From: Burkholderiales bacterium
GTDB lineage: Bacteria; Pseudomonadota; Gammaproteobacteria; Burkholderiales; Casimicrobiaceae
Direction of reading: 5' to 3'
Assembly: GCA_025354165.1 (NCBI GenBank)
Contig: JANXNI010000049.1
Coordinates: 1 to 64,000, forward strand
DNA: 64,000 bases
Made by a program: the position numbers and the translations under genes. The notes below the pieces were generated by a model. It was not told where the DNA came from, did no database searches, and worked only from the letters and a program-made list of their open reading frames with translations. Shown here piece after piece: positions 18,260 through 30,542 of this stretch (position 1 is its first letter; the number at the start of each line of letters is the position of its first letter).

Positions 18260-19564
<1,305 letters not shown>

Positions 19565-19580
19565 CTAATCTACGGTCTGT

Positions 19581-19600
19581 ATTCCCGCCTTCGCGGGAAT
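19581..19600. repeat. dRS3-like 20-bp inverted repeat
   Basis: ATTCCC and GGGAAT flank GCCTTCGC, matching the dRS3 pattern ATTCCC-N8-GGGAAT described in Neisseria. It sits in the 74-bp gap between the DUF1330 gene and eno. Such sequences are common in beta-proteobacteria and can be targets of filamentous phage recombinases. Only one copy occurs here. Confidence 0.6.
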
Positions 19601-19620
19601 GACACGGTGTGTCCTAACGG

Positions 19621-19904
19621 TTACACGCCATCCACAACAATCATCGAAAACTCGGCCGCGCCTTCGCGTTCGGCGCGCGCCGCGACGTACAGCGTGGAGT
19701 TGTAAAAAGCTTCGGCGGCTTCGCGCGTTGGATATTCAACGACCACTACGCGCGGGCGCAGCCAGTCGCCTTCCATGATTTTTGGATTGCCACCACGCAC
19801 GATGAATTTGCCACCGGCAGCTTCAATCGCGCCAGGCGAAAGCGCCATGTAGTTTTTGTATTTTTCAGGGTCGGTCACATTGACTGAGGCGATTACATAG
19901 GCGG

Positions 19905-19908
<4 letters not shown>
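19621..19908 (-). CDS. DUF1330 family protein
   Basis: A 95-residue protein with the DUF1330 dimeric alpha/beta barrel pattern: [18 protein letters not shown] at the start, GGKFIVRGG in the middle and [17 protein letters not shown] toward the end. The biochemical role of the family is not established. It overlaps the kdsA stop by 4 bp (ATGA) and is inserted in the otherwise conserved kdsA-eno pair, so it is translated from the housekeeping operon. Confidence 0.88.
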
Positions 19909-22783
<2,875 letters not shown>

Positions 22784-25345
22784 GTGACTCAATCCTCGCC
22801 AAAACTTTCGCGCACAGGCCTTTCCACGAACGAGGCAGCCATAAAGCTAGTAACTGACGGTCCCAACGCACTTCCGGACGACCACCGCCGCACGCTCTGG
22901 CACATCGTTTGCGAAACAGCCCGCGAGCCGATGTTCCTGTTGCTGCTGGCTGCTGGAACACTCTATCTTCTGTTTGGCGAGCCGCTGGAAGGTGTCACCT
23001 TGTTTGGCGCTGTGCTGGCCATGATTTCGCTAACGATGTATCAGGAAGGCAAAACCGAGCGCGCGATGGAAGCGTTGCGCGATCTGACGAGCCCTCAGGC
23101 GCGCGTGATTCGCGACGGTCAGCCAATCCGGATCGCCGGAAAAGACGTCGTCGAAGGCGACATCATGCTGCTCGCCGAAGGTGATCGCGTTCCCGCCGAT
23201 GGCGTACTGCTTGAAGCGAGCGCTTTGCAGGCCGACGAATCGCTGCTGACGGGCGAGCCGGTTCCCGTTCGCAAAATGGTCGCCGCTACCGACGCAGTGC
23301 CGCTGGCGCAACCGGGCGGCGACGATCTTCCGTTTGTTTACTCGGGTACCCTGATCGTTCAGGGGCAGGCCACGGCAAGAGTGAGCGCCACCGGGCCGCG
23401 CAGCGCGATTGGACGCATCGGCACTTCGCTCGGCGCAATCGAAACCGAGCGCTCGCCGCTACAAAAACAAACGGCGATACTGGTACGCAACCTCGCGCTG
23501 CTCGCGTTCTGCCTGAGTCTCGCGCTGGTGGCGATTTATGGAATTGTTCGTGGTGACTGGTTGCAGGCCGTGTTGGCCGGGATTGCGCTGGCGATGGCAT
23601 TGTTGCCGGAAGAGTATCCCGTCGTGATGACGGTCTTCCCGGCGCTCGGTGCGTGGCGATTGTCAAAAGAAAAAGTGCTCACACGGCGAATCAACGCCAT
23701 TGAAACCCTGGGCGCAACCTCCGTGCTCTGCGCCGATAAAACGGGCACGCTAACCGAAAACCGCATGACGGTGGCACGGCTACAAACGAAAACCGGAGTG
23801 CTCAACGTTGATTACGGCGCGACAGGCGAACTTCCGGAGCCGTTTCATGCGCTCGTTGAATACACGATTCTGGCCAGCGCGGTGGATCCGTTCGATCCGA
23901 TGGAGAAGGCCTTTCACCGCCTGGGCGTGCATTTCCTCGCTGATACCGAACATATCCATATTGATTGGGCTATCGCGCAGGGCTACGGTCTCACGCCCGA
24001 ACTGAAAGCGATGGCACAGGTGTGGACGGCCATCGACGGCGCGGGTCACGTGGTGGCGGCCAAAGGCGCACCCGAAGCAATCATTGATCTCTGCCACATG
24101 AACGCCGACGCGCAGGCGCGCATCAGCGCCCAGGTAGACGCCATGGCGCGCGACGGCCTGCGCGTGCTTGGGGTCGCACAGGCGCGTCATGCCGGAGAAA
24201 ACTGGCCCGTAGGCGAGCACGACTTCGACTTCAGCTTCATTGGACTGGTCGGACTCTCTGACCCGATTCGCGCCGAAATACCCGAGGCGATCGCTCAGTG
24301 CCATCAAGCTGGCATTCGCGTGATCATGATTACCGGCGACTATCCCGCCACGGCACAGACCATTGCAACGCAGGCCGGCCTCAAAGTGGCTGATGCCGAC
24401 GTGCTCTCCGGGGACGAGCTAGGAACGCTGTGCGACGCCGATTTGCAGGCACGCCTGAAAACAGTCAGCGTTTGCGCTCGCATCGCACCCGAACAAAAGC
24501 TGCGCATCGTGCAAGCACTAAAAGCCGACGGCGAGATTGTCGCGATGACCGGTGACGGCGTGAACGACGCACCGGCGCTCAAAGCCGCGCACGTCGGAAT
24601 CGCGATGGGCGGACGCGGCACCGACGTCGCGCGCGAATCAGCGTCGCTGGTGCTGCTCGACGACAATTTCGCCTCCATCGTGCGTGCCATTCGGCTCGGT
24701 CGGCGCATTTTTGACAATCTGCAAAAGTCGATGTCCTACCTGCTCTCGGTGCATATTCCCATCGCGGGTATTGCACTCTTACCTGTGCTTTTCGGCTGGC
24801 CGTCAATGCTGTTTCCGCTGCACATCGCCTTTCTGGAGCTCGTGATTGATCCGGCCTGTTCGCTGGCATTTGAGAACGAACCGGCCGAAGCCGACGTTAT
24901 GCAGCGCCCGCCCCGCAGCACCACCGCACAACTCTTTGGCGGCACGACGCTCATGTTTGCGCTGTTGCAGGGGCTCGGTGCGTTGGCCGCCGTTACCGGG
25001 GCATACTGGTGGGGCCTCGGGACTCTGCCGGAGCCGCAAGCACGCGCCTTTGCGTTCTGTACTCTGGTGATCGCCAATCTGGCGCTGATCCTGTCTAACC
25101 GTTCGAAGCACGGTTCGCTGCTGGCCTCGCTGCGGCGTCCCAACAAAACGCTATGGCTGGTCGCGGCTGGCACCGTTGCGCTGCTTGCTCTGGTTATCGA
25201 AGTACCGGTACTGTGCAAACTATTCCGCTTCGATACACCGCCGCCGATGGCGCTGCTGGCGGTATTCGGGCTCGGCGTGCCCACCGCAGTGTGGTTCGAG
25301 TTGGTGCGTTGGTCACACTCGCACGCGACGCCGAACGCGATTTAG
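22784..25345 (+). CDS. P-type cation-transporting ATPase (P2-like)
   Basis: An 853-residue pump with an N-terminal cation-ATPase domain, the actuator loop ADESLLTGEPVP, the phosphorylated Asp318 in CADKTGTLTENRMT, KGAPEA in the nucleotide domain, MITGDYPATAQTIA, and the hinge MTGDGVNDAPALKAAHVGIAMG. Membrane segment 4 reads LAMALLPEEYPVVMT; where calcium pumps have PEGLP, this has PEEYP, so ion selectivity may differ. The start is GTG at 22784. Substrate is unassigned: calcium, manganese or another divalent or monovalent cation. Confidence 0.9.
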   Translation: MTQSSPKLSRTGLSTNEAAIKLVTDGPNALPDDHRRTLWHIVCETAREPMFLLLLAAGTLYLLFGEPLEGVTLFGAVLAMISLTMYQEGKTERAMEALRDLTSPQARVIRDGQPIRIAGKDVVEGDIMLLAEGDRVPADGVLLEASALQADESLLTGEPVPVRKMVAATDAVPLAQPGGDDLPFVYSGTLIVQGQATARVSATGPRSAIGRIGTSLGAIETERSPLQKQTAILVRNLALLAFCLSLALVAIYGIVRGDWLQAVLAGIALAMALLPEEYPVVMTVFPALGAWRLSKEKVLTRRINAIETLGATSVLCADKTGTLTENRMTVARLQTKTGVLNVDYGATGELPEPFHALVEYTILASAVDPFDPMEKAFHRLGVHFLADTEHIHIDWAIAQGYGLTPELKAMAQVWTAIDGAGHVVAAKGAPEAIIDLCHMNADAQARISAQVDAMARDGLRVLGVAQARHAGENWPVGEHDFDFSFIGLVGLSDPIRAEIPEAIAQCHQAGIRVIMITGDYPATAQTIATQAGLKVADADVLSGDELGTLCDADLQARLKTVSVCARIAPEQKLRIVQALKADGEIVAMTGDGVNDAPALKAAHVGIAMGGRGTDVARESASLVLLDDNFASIVRAIRLGRRIFDNLQKSMSYLLSVHIPIAGIALLPVLFGWPSMLFPLHIAFLELVIDPACSLAFENEPAEADVMQRPPRSTTAQLFGGTTLMFALLQGLGALAAVTGAYWWGLGTLPEPQARAFAFCTLVIANLALILSNRSKHGSLLASLRRPNKTLWLVAAGTVALLALVIEVPVLCKLFRFDTPPPMALLAVFGLGVPTAVWFELVRWSHSHATPNAI

Positions 25346-25353
25346 CGCAGCGC

Positions 25354-26220
25354 CTATCCGCGCGGCAAAGTGACCGTCACCACTTTGTCCGAACGATGCA
25401 GTTCGAGGAGCCCGCGTTTTTCAGCGTCTTCGAGAATTTTTCCGAATGCCCTGTAGCCGTAGGCCGATTCCAGGAAATCGGGGCGACGTCGTTTTAGCGT
25501 GACTTTCACTTGCGATGCGTGGAACTCGTCGCGATTGGTTTCAGCGACCAATGCCTCTATTGTGTCGACGACCAAATCAATTGCCAGAGTGCGTTTGGCG
25601 TCCTCTGCTGACTCGACAACGACGGGGGCTATTGCGGACGCCGGTGCGGGCTTGGTGCCCTTAGCGATATTTGTCTGCTGAGGCTTCGCCGGGGGCGGCA
25701 TTACTTTCTTTGCAGCAGCCTTTTTACGCGCTTCTTCTGCCTTGACCAGTTCATCATAAAAGATGAATTCGTCGCAGTTATTCACCAACAGCTCTGACGT
25801 TGAACTGCGCACGCCCACGCCGATCACCGTCTTGTTGTTCTCCCGCAGTTTGCTGACCAACGGCGAAAAATCAGAGTCGCCACTGATGATGACGAACGCG
25901 TCGACGTGGGACTTGGTGTAGCAAAGGTCGAGCGCATCCACGACCATTCGGATATCAGCGGAATTCTTGCCGGACTGCCGAACGTGCGGGATTTCGATCA
26001 TCTCGAACGAAGCCTCGTGCATGCTGCGTTTGAAATCCTTGTAGCGATCCCAGTCGCAGTAAGCTTTCTTCACCACGATGTCGCCCTTCACCAGCAAGCG
26101 CTCCAGCACCTTACGAATATCGAAATCGTCGAAGTTGGCGTCACGTACGCCGAGTGCGACGTTTTCAAAGTCGCAGAAAAGTGCCATTTTCAGGACCTCA
26201 CCGACCGGAGTTGAGCTCAT
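25354..26220 (-). CDS. NYN-domain (LabA/PIN-like) protein with C-terminal OST-HTH domain
   Basis: The 288-residue protein starts with a NYN ribonuclease-like domain: ALFCDFENVALG, then NSADIRMVVDALDLCY, VIISGDSDFSPLVSKLRE and IGVGVRSSTS, giving the acidic metal-site residues. An Ala/Lys/Pro-rich linker (about 165-210) leads to an OST-HTH/LOTUS-like domain that may bind RNA (FHASQVKVTLKRRRPDFLESAYGYRAFGKIL read in pieces). A role in RNA turnover is likely; targets are unknown. ATG 26220 and an internal ATG at 26187 both have fair ribosome-binding sites. It converges with the ATPase gene (8-bp gap). Confidence 0.88.
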   Translation of the reverse strand: MSSTPVGEVLKMALFCDFENVALGVRDANFDDFDIRKVLERLLVKGDIVVKKAYCDWDRYKDFKRSMHEASFEMIEIPHVRQSGKNSADIRMVVDALDLCYTKSHVDAFVIISGDSDFSPLVSKLRENNKTVIGVGVRSSTSELLVNNCDEFIFYDELVKAEEARKKAAAKKVMPPPAKPQQTNIAKGTKPAPASAIAPVVVESAEDAKRTLAIDLVVDTIEALVAETNRDEFHASQVKVTLKRRRPDFLESAYGYRAFGKILEDAEKRGLLELHRSDKVVTVTLPRG

Positions 26221-26523
26221 CTGTCAGCCTTCCCATGCATATTGCATTCCATCTTAACGGGTTGACCCAGCGATCATGCTTGATGCACGATCATGGTTTC
26301 TTGCGTAACCAATGCCACCTCAACAAGCAGCCTATACATAAGCTGATCCATCATAAATCAGCGGTTTGCGAATCGCTCCGAAAATGCGCGTCATCGGTAT
26401 TGCCCAAGGTCAAGCATCCAATAGACAGCGGCCTTCAAAGACCCTGTTGAGGAAAAATAAATTGCCACAATATCTCCCGCGTAACCCCATATACCAACAG
26501 CCACCCCGTTCTCACGCACCCAT
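26221..26523. other. divergent intergenic region upstream of the SOUL and NYN genes
   Basis: A gene-free region of 303 bp containing both promoters. CGATCATG occurs twice as a direct repeat (26271-26278 and 26288-26295) about 60 bp upstream of the NYN start, a possible regulator site. The palindromic repeat family is absent here. Confidence 0.4.
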
Positions 26524-27213
26524 ATGCTTTCATTGCGAACCAGCATCCTCTGTTCCGAAGTGACGACGACCAAACCGTTGCTATTGTGCCGAGCGCTACT
26601 CGTATCGGTCGGATTCGCTTTTCTTTTTCCGGTAACTGCTATGGCCACAGAAGAACCCAAATTTGACATCCTCACCAAAGACGGCGATTTTGAACTTCGG
26701 CAATACGCACCTATGGTCGTTGCCGAAACGCTCGTGTCAGGCAGTCAGGATGAAGCCTCCAGCCGCGGATTTCGGATCATTGCAGGCTATATTTTTGGCG
26801 ACAACAAGAGCGCGAATTCGGGGGCCGAGAAGATCGCGATGACCGCTCCCGTCCTGCTCGAAAAGCAGAGCGCAGCGCAAAGAATCGACATGACCGCGCC
26901 TGTAACCATGGACAAAATCGGCGACCAGTGGCGCGTCCATTTCGTGATGCCTTCACAGTACAAAATCACCGATTTACCGACACCCAACAATGCCGCCGTG
27001 ACGCTGCGCGAAATTCCAGCATCAAAATACGCAGTGGTCCGCTTTTCCGGCTTCGCGGGCGAAGCGAAAGTCGCCGCAAAGACCAAAGAACTCACAGACT
27101 GGGTAATCGCCCGCGGCAGCGTTGCCGTAAATGCGCCGCAGCTCGCGCGCTACGACCCGCCGTGGACACTGCCGTTCATGCGGCGTAACGAGATTCTGGT
27201 GGAAATCAGGTAA
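26524..27213 (+). CDS. exported SOUL-family haem-binding protein
   Basis: A 229-residue protein with an N-terminal hydrophobic export segment (about 22-42, ending TAMA) and a SOUL domain: FDILTKDGDFELRQYAPMVVAET, then two copies of the IAMTAPV / IDMTAPVTMD motif, and a C-terminal RYDPPWTLPFMRRNEILVEI, the family signature ending. SOUL proteins bind haem or other tetrapyrroles; the role in bacteria is not settled. The start at 26524 keeps the signal peptide but lacks a strong ribosome-binding site. Its 3' end overlaps the convergent hydroxylase gene by 8 bp. Confidence 0.88.
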   Translation: MLSLRTSILCSEVTTTKPLLLCRALLVSVGFAFLFPVTAMATEEPKFDILTKDGDFELRQYAPMVVAETLVSGSQDEASSRGFRIIAGYIFGDNKSANSGAEKIAMTAPVLLEKQSAAQRIDMTAPVTMDKIGDQWRVHFVMPSQYKITDLPTPNNAAVTLREIPASKYAVVRFSGFAGEAKVAAKTKELTDWVIARGSVAVNAPQLARYDPPWTLPFMRRNEILVEIR

Positions 27214-28156
27214 CGACGCCGTCGCTCACGATTACCGTCGCGTGCTCGCGGGCGGGCGGGTTCGGCGCAGAAATCGCGGCTGATTGTCTGCGCAGATTCT
27301 CAGTCGTTGGCCCTTTGCCATCGGGCTGCCAGCCCGGTGGGGCGAACAAATAGCCGAACGCCTCGCGCGCAGATTTTGCCTTGCGCACATCGGCAAAAAT
27401 ATCGATCCATTGCTGAAACACAATGCGCAGCGGGTTAACCGACGTGGTCGGTCGCACCCAGCCGTAGCGAATTTTGATGTCGTCGCGTTCGGCGACGTAA
27501 GTACCAAACAGGCGATCAAAAATGAGCAACACGCCGCCGTAATTGGCGTCCAGATATTCGATATTGGCCGCGTGGTGAACACGATGTGCGGATGGCGTGT
27601 TGATGATGCCTTCAAGAAAGCCCAACTTCGGAATCCACTCCGCGTGAATCCAGAACTGATAAAGCAGGTTAATGGCAAACGCGATGAGGATGACCTGCGG
27701 TGAATAACCAAGCCACGCCAAAGGCGAAAAGAAGATCAGCGTAAGCGTCAACTTTCCGAGCCATCCAAGACGGTAGGCGGCCGACAAGTTGAACTGATTG
27801 GGCGAGTGGTGTACGGCATGATTCGCCCAGAACCAGCGGCTGCGATGACTCACGCGATGAAACCAGTAGTAAGCGAATTCCAGCGTGAAAAAGAGCACGA
27901 TCCACGATAGCGGCTCTTTCATATCCCAATTGAAAATTCGATGCTCGTACAGCCAGGCCGCGCCCGGAAGCGCCAGCAAGGCGGGCACAAAATCAGCGAT
28001 TCGACGACCCGCCGCAATCGCCAGAGAAATCAACGAACCTTTCCAGTCGTAATCGCGCCGCCCGGTGAACGAGAGCACCACGCCCTCCAGCAGCGCGCTA
28101 CCGACGGCCACGCCGGCGATGATCAGATAAATACGAATAAAAGTTGCGGTGTCCAA
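27206..28156 (-). CDS. sterol desaturase / fatty acid hydroxylase family membrane enzyme
   Basis: A 316-residue membrane protein with about five hydrophobic segments and the di-iron histidine boxes of the family: HRVSH, NHAVHH (about residues 121-134) and SAHRVHHAANIEYLDANYGG further on. These enzymes hydroxylate or desaturate lipids using oxygen. The C-terminus is a proline-rich soluble tail (PPGWQPDGKGPTTEN). The substrate is unknown. It converges with and slightly overlaps the SOUL gene. Confidence 0.87.
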   Translation of the reverse strand: MDTATFIRIYLIIAGVAVGSALLEGVVLSFTGRRDYDWKGSLISLAIAAGRRIADFVPALLALPGAAWLYEHRIFNWDMKEPLSWIVLFFTLEFAYYWFHRVSHRSRWFWANHAVHHSPNQFNLSAAYRLGWLGKLTLTLIFFSPLAWLGYSPQVILIAFAINLLYQFWIHAEWIPKLGFLEGIINTPSAHRVHHAANIEYLDANYGGVLLIFDRLFGTYVAERDDIKIRYGWVRPTTSVNPLRIVFQQWIDIFADVRKAKSAREAFGYLFAPPGWQPDGKGPTTENLRRQSAAISAPNPPAREHATVIVSDGVVT

Positions 28157-28336
28157 GGTCGGCGGGCTCCGGAGTTGTGTAACCGTTCAGCTATTTTGCG
28201 CTGCGAAGCATACAGACAACCGTTGGTCGTGTAGAGTTCGAAAGCTAGATTGAGCAAATGCAACAGAATGTCGGCTGGCATCATGAGCTTGCCGCGTACT
28301 GTTCGCAGGTTTACCGATTCACAAGGAGGATAAAAA

Positions 28337-29365
28337 ATGAAATTTCACCGCCCATCATTGGCCGCGCTGGTTGCCAGCGCTTTATTCATGATCGCGCCCA
28401 GCGCACAGGCGCAGCAGCTCAACCTGCTATGCAACGCCACCATCGACTGGTGCGAGCTGATGAAGAACAAGTTTGAAGCCGAAACCGGCATCAAAACCAG
28501 CATGGTTCGCCGCAGCTCCGGCGAATCGTACGCACAGGTTCGTGCCGAATCGGCGAATCCGAAGACCGACGTCTGGTGGGCCGGCACGGGTGACCCGCAT
28601 CTGCAAGCCGCCGCCGAAGGGTTGACGGAGGTCTACAAGTCGCCGTCACTGTCGAAGCTGCAACCGTGGGCACAAAAAGTTGCGGACGCTTCCGGCAATC
28701 GCACTGTCGGCATTTATCTCGGCGCGCTCGGCTATTCGTACAACGACAAAATGCTCGCCGCAAAAAAGCTCGCTGCGCCGAAATGCTGGGCTGATCTCGC
28801 CGACCCGAAATTCAAGGACGAAGTGCAGATGCCAGACCCGAATTCGTCGGGCACTGCATACACGATGGTCGCCACGCTGGTGCAGTTGATGGGTGAAGAC
28901 AAGGCGTTTGCTTTCATGAAAGCGATGCACAAAAACGTGAATCAGTACACCAAGAGCGGTGTCGCGCCGTCCCAAGCGGTGGGGCGCGGTGAAACGCTGA
29001 TCGGAATCTCATTCATGCATGATCTGATCGTGCCAAAGCTGAGCGGCTTCCCGGTGACGCTGGTGACGCCGTGCGAAGGCACCGGCTACGAGATCGGCTC
29101 CATGAGCATCATCAAAGGTGCGCGCAACATGGCAGAAGCCAAGAAGTTCTACGAATTCGCATTGCGCCCTGATATCCAGTCGCTCGCACCATCAGTGAAG
29201 GCGTATCAAATCCCGTCGAACAAAGACGCGACCGTGTCCGCCGAATCGATCAAGCCAAGCGAGGTGAAACTCATCGACTACGATCAAGCGAAATACGGAT
29301 CGAGCGAAGTGCGCAAACGTCTGCTCAAGCGCTGGACGGACGAAGTTTCTGGCGCGCCGCGTTAG
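28337..29365 (+). CDS. ABC transporter periplasmic receptor, Fe(III)/AfuA-like
   Basis: A 342-residue exported receptor with a signal peptide ending AQA (about 1-24), then LNLLCNATIDWCELMKNKFEAETGIKT as the first lobe. DVWWAGTGDPH, LGALGYSYNDKML and EGTGYEIGSMSIIKGARN are typical of iron(III) and related receptors. A strong AAGGAGG site lies 7 nt before the ATG. No permease or ATPase gene is adjacent, so it is an orphan receptor; the ligand could be ferric iron or another anion chelate. Confidence 0.85.
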   Translation: MKFHRPSLAALVASALFMIAPSAQAQQLNLLCNATIDWCELMKNKFEAETGIKTSMVRRSSGESYAQVRAESANPKTDVWWAGTGDPHLQAAAEGLTEVYKSPSLSKLQPWAQKVADASGNRTVGIYLGALGYSYNDKMLAAKKLAAPKCWADLADPKFKDEVQMPDPNSSGTAYTMVATLVQLMGEDKAFAFMKAMHKNVNQYTKSGVAPSQAVGRGETLIGISFMHDLIVPKLSGFPVTLVTPCEGTGYEIGSMSIIKGARNMAEAKKFYEFALRPDIQSLAPSVKAYQIPSNKDATVSAESIKPSEVKLIDYDQAKYGSSEVRKRLLKRWTDEVSGAPR

Positions 29366-29396
29366 TTACTCCGCCGCACAGCTGTTCGGCCCCCTA

Positions 29397-29412
29397 CCCT
29401 CGCGGGCGAGGG
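29397..29412. other. hairpin in the gap before the inositol-phosphatase-like gene
   Basis: CCCTCG and CGAGGG form a 6-bp stem with a CGGG loop, 31 bp past the receptor stop codon, in a GC-rich stretch. It may act as a terminator. The downstream sequence GTCGACGTTCCATC (29454-29467) resembles the centre-right part of the 116-bp repeat family and may be a degraded half copy. Confidence 0.4.
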
Positions 29413-29490
29413 CTGGGGTGCGGAGCTTGCAGCGAGAATGACGCCAAAAATAGGTCGACGTTCCATCCCGGCTACACCCCTGATCACCCC

Positions 29491-30282
29491 ATGAATCAAT
29501 CCATCCAAGCCCGCTACACGTTCGCGCAACAACTAGCTCGCGAAGCGGGTGAGTTAGCTCATCGCTACTTTCAAAATCTCGACCAGATCGTCGTCGAATC
29601 GAAAGGCACGCAAGACGAAGTCAGCATCGCTGACCGCGAGACTGAAGTGTTCATCCGCGCGCGCATCGCCGAGGCGTTCCCCGATGACGGCATCCTCGGC
29701 GAAGAAGGCGGCGATGATCGTGATGGCAAGAGCATCATATGGGTGATCGACCCGATTGACGGCACGGCCTGCTTCGTCAACAACATGTTTTCGTGGTGCG
29801 TGTCAATTGCGGTAGCCGTGGACGGCGTGCCGACCATTGGCGCTGTTTACGATCCAAATGCGAAAGAGCTTTTCCACGCAATGCGCGGCGGTGTCGCCTA
29901 TGTGAATGACAAGCTCGTCAACGTAAAAGACGTCGCCGATTTCAAAGGTGGCGTGCTCGGCGTTGGCTTTTCGCATCGCTCCAAGCCCGAAGAATTCACG
30001 CCGTTCATGCACACCCTGCTCTCGTCCGGTGGTATGTTCATCAGGAACGGTTCCGGCGCGCTAATGCTCTGCTACGTCGCAGCAGGACGGCTGATCGGCT
30101 ACTACGAGCCGCACATCAATTCGTGGGACTGCCTCGCCGCGATTGCCATCGTCGAGGCTGCTGGCGGCCAATGCAACAACTTCCTCGCCGACGACGGCAT
30201 GTCACGCGGCAATCCGATTTTGGCAGCGGGCAAACCGCTGTATCCGCTGCTGCTTCGGGCGACAGGAAAAAACGTGAAGTAA
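29491..30282 (+). CDS. inositol monophosphatase family enzyme
   Basis: A 263-residue phosphatase with the metal-binding pattern of the family: GILGEEGGDD (about 67-76), WVIDPIDGTACFVNN (87-101) and the closing NSWDCLAAIAIVEAAGG (about 210-226). Members hydrolyse inositol phosphate, histidinol phosphate or 3'-phosphoadenosine phosphate; this one cannot be narrowed further. A PAP-phosphatase role would suit the sulfotransferase at 15.5 kb, but that is only an idea. The repeat family begins 5 bp after its stop. Confidence 0.88.
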   Translation: MNQSIQARYTFAQQLAREAGELAHRYFQNLDQIVVESKGTQDEVSIADRETEVFIRARIAEAFPDDGILGEEGGDDRDGKSIIWVIDPIDGTACFVNNMFSWCVSIAVAVDGVPTIGAVYDPNAKELFHAMRGGVAYVNDKLVNVKDVADFKGGVLGVGFSHRSKPEEFTPFMHTLLSSGGMFIRNGSGALMLCYVAAGRLIGYYEPHINSWDCLAAIAIVEAAGGQCNNFLADDGMSRGNPILAAGKPLYPLLLRATGKNVK

Positions 30283-30287
30283 CGCAT

Positions 30288-30403
30288 CAGCTTTTGGCTA
30301 TGACCCTTATTGCATTGGTCCAACCAATAAAAATACTCTGAAGTCGACTTAGGACTGAAAAAGCCTTGGGCCTTTATTAAATAAGACTTTCGCCACAAAG
30401 CTG
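30288..30403. repeat. 116-bp palindromic repeat, copy 5 (3' of the phosphatase)
   Basis: Ends are CAGCTTTT and ACAAAGCTG, with GTCGAC at positions 56-61. The inner arms are TATTGCATTGG and GGCCTTTATTAAATA. The copy begins 5 bp after the TAA stop codon, so it would be transcribed with the phosphatase gene. Confidence 0.85.
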
Positions 30404-30542
30404 AATCAATATCCCAGACTCAGCGCCAACGTTATAGTCGGCGAGCAATACATCTACCGGAAACATGCCAGACACACCATTTTTGTGCCGTCGTCGCGTA
30501 GCATTTGAAAAAGTGAATTCGCACTAAAAACCGGGACAACGC

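Noticed and set aside
28188-28247. A ninth copy of the 116-bp repeat (CAGCTATTTTGC ... GAAAGCTAG)
   Set aside because: The ends look similar, but the distance is only about 60 bp and there is no GTCGAC-type centre or inner arm.
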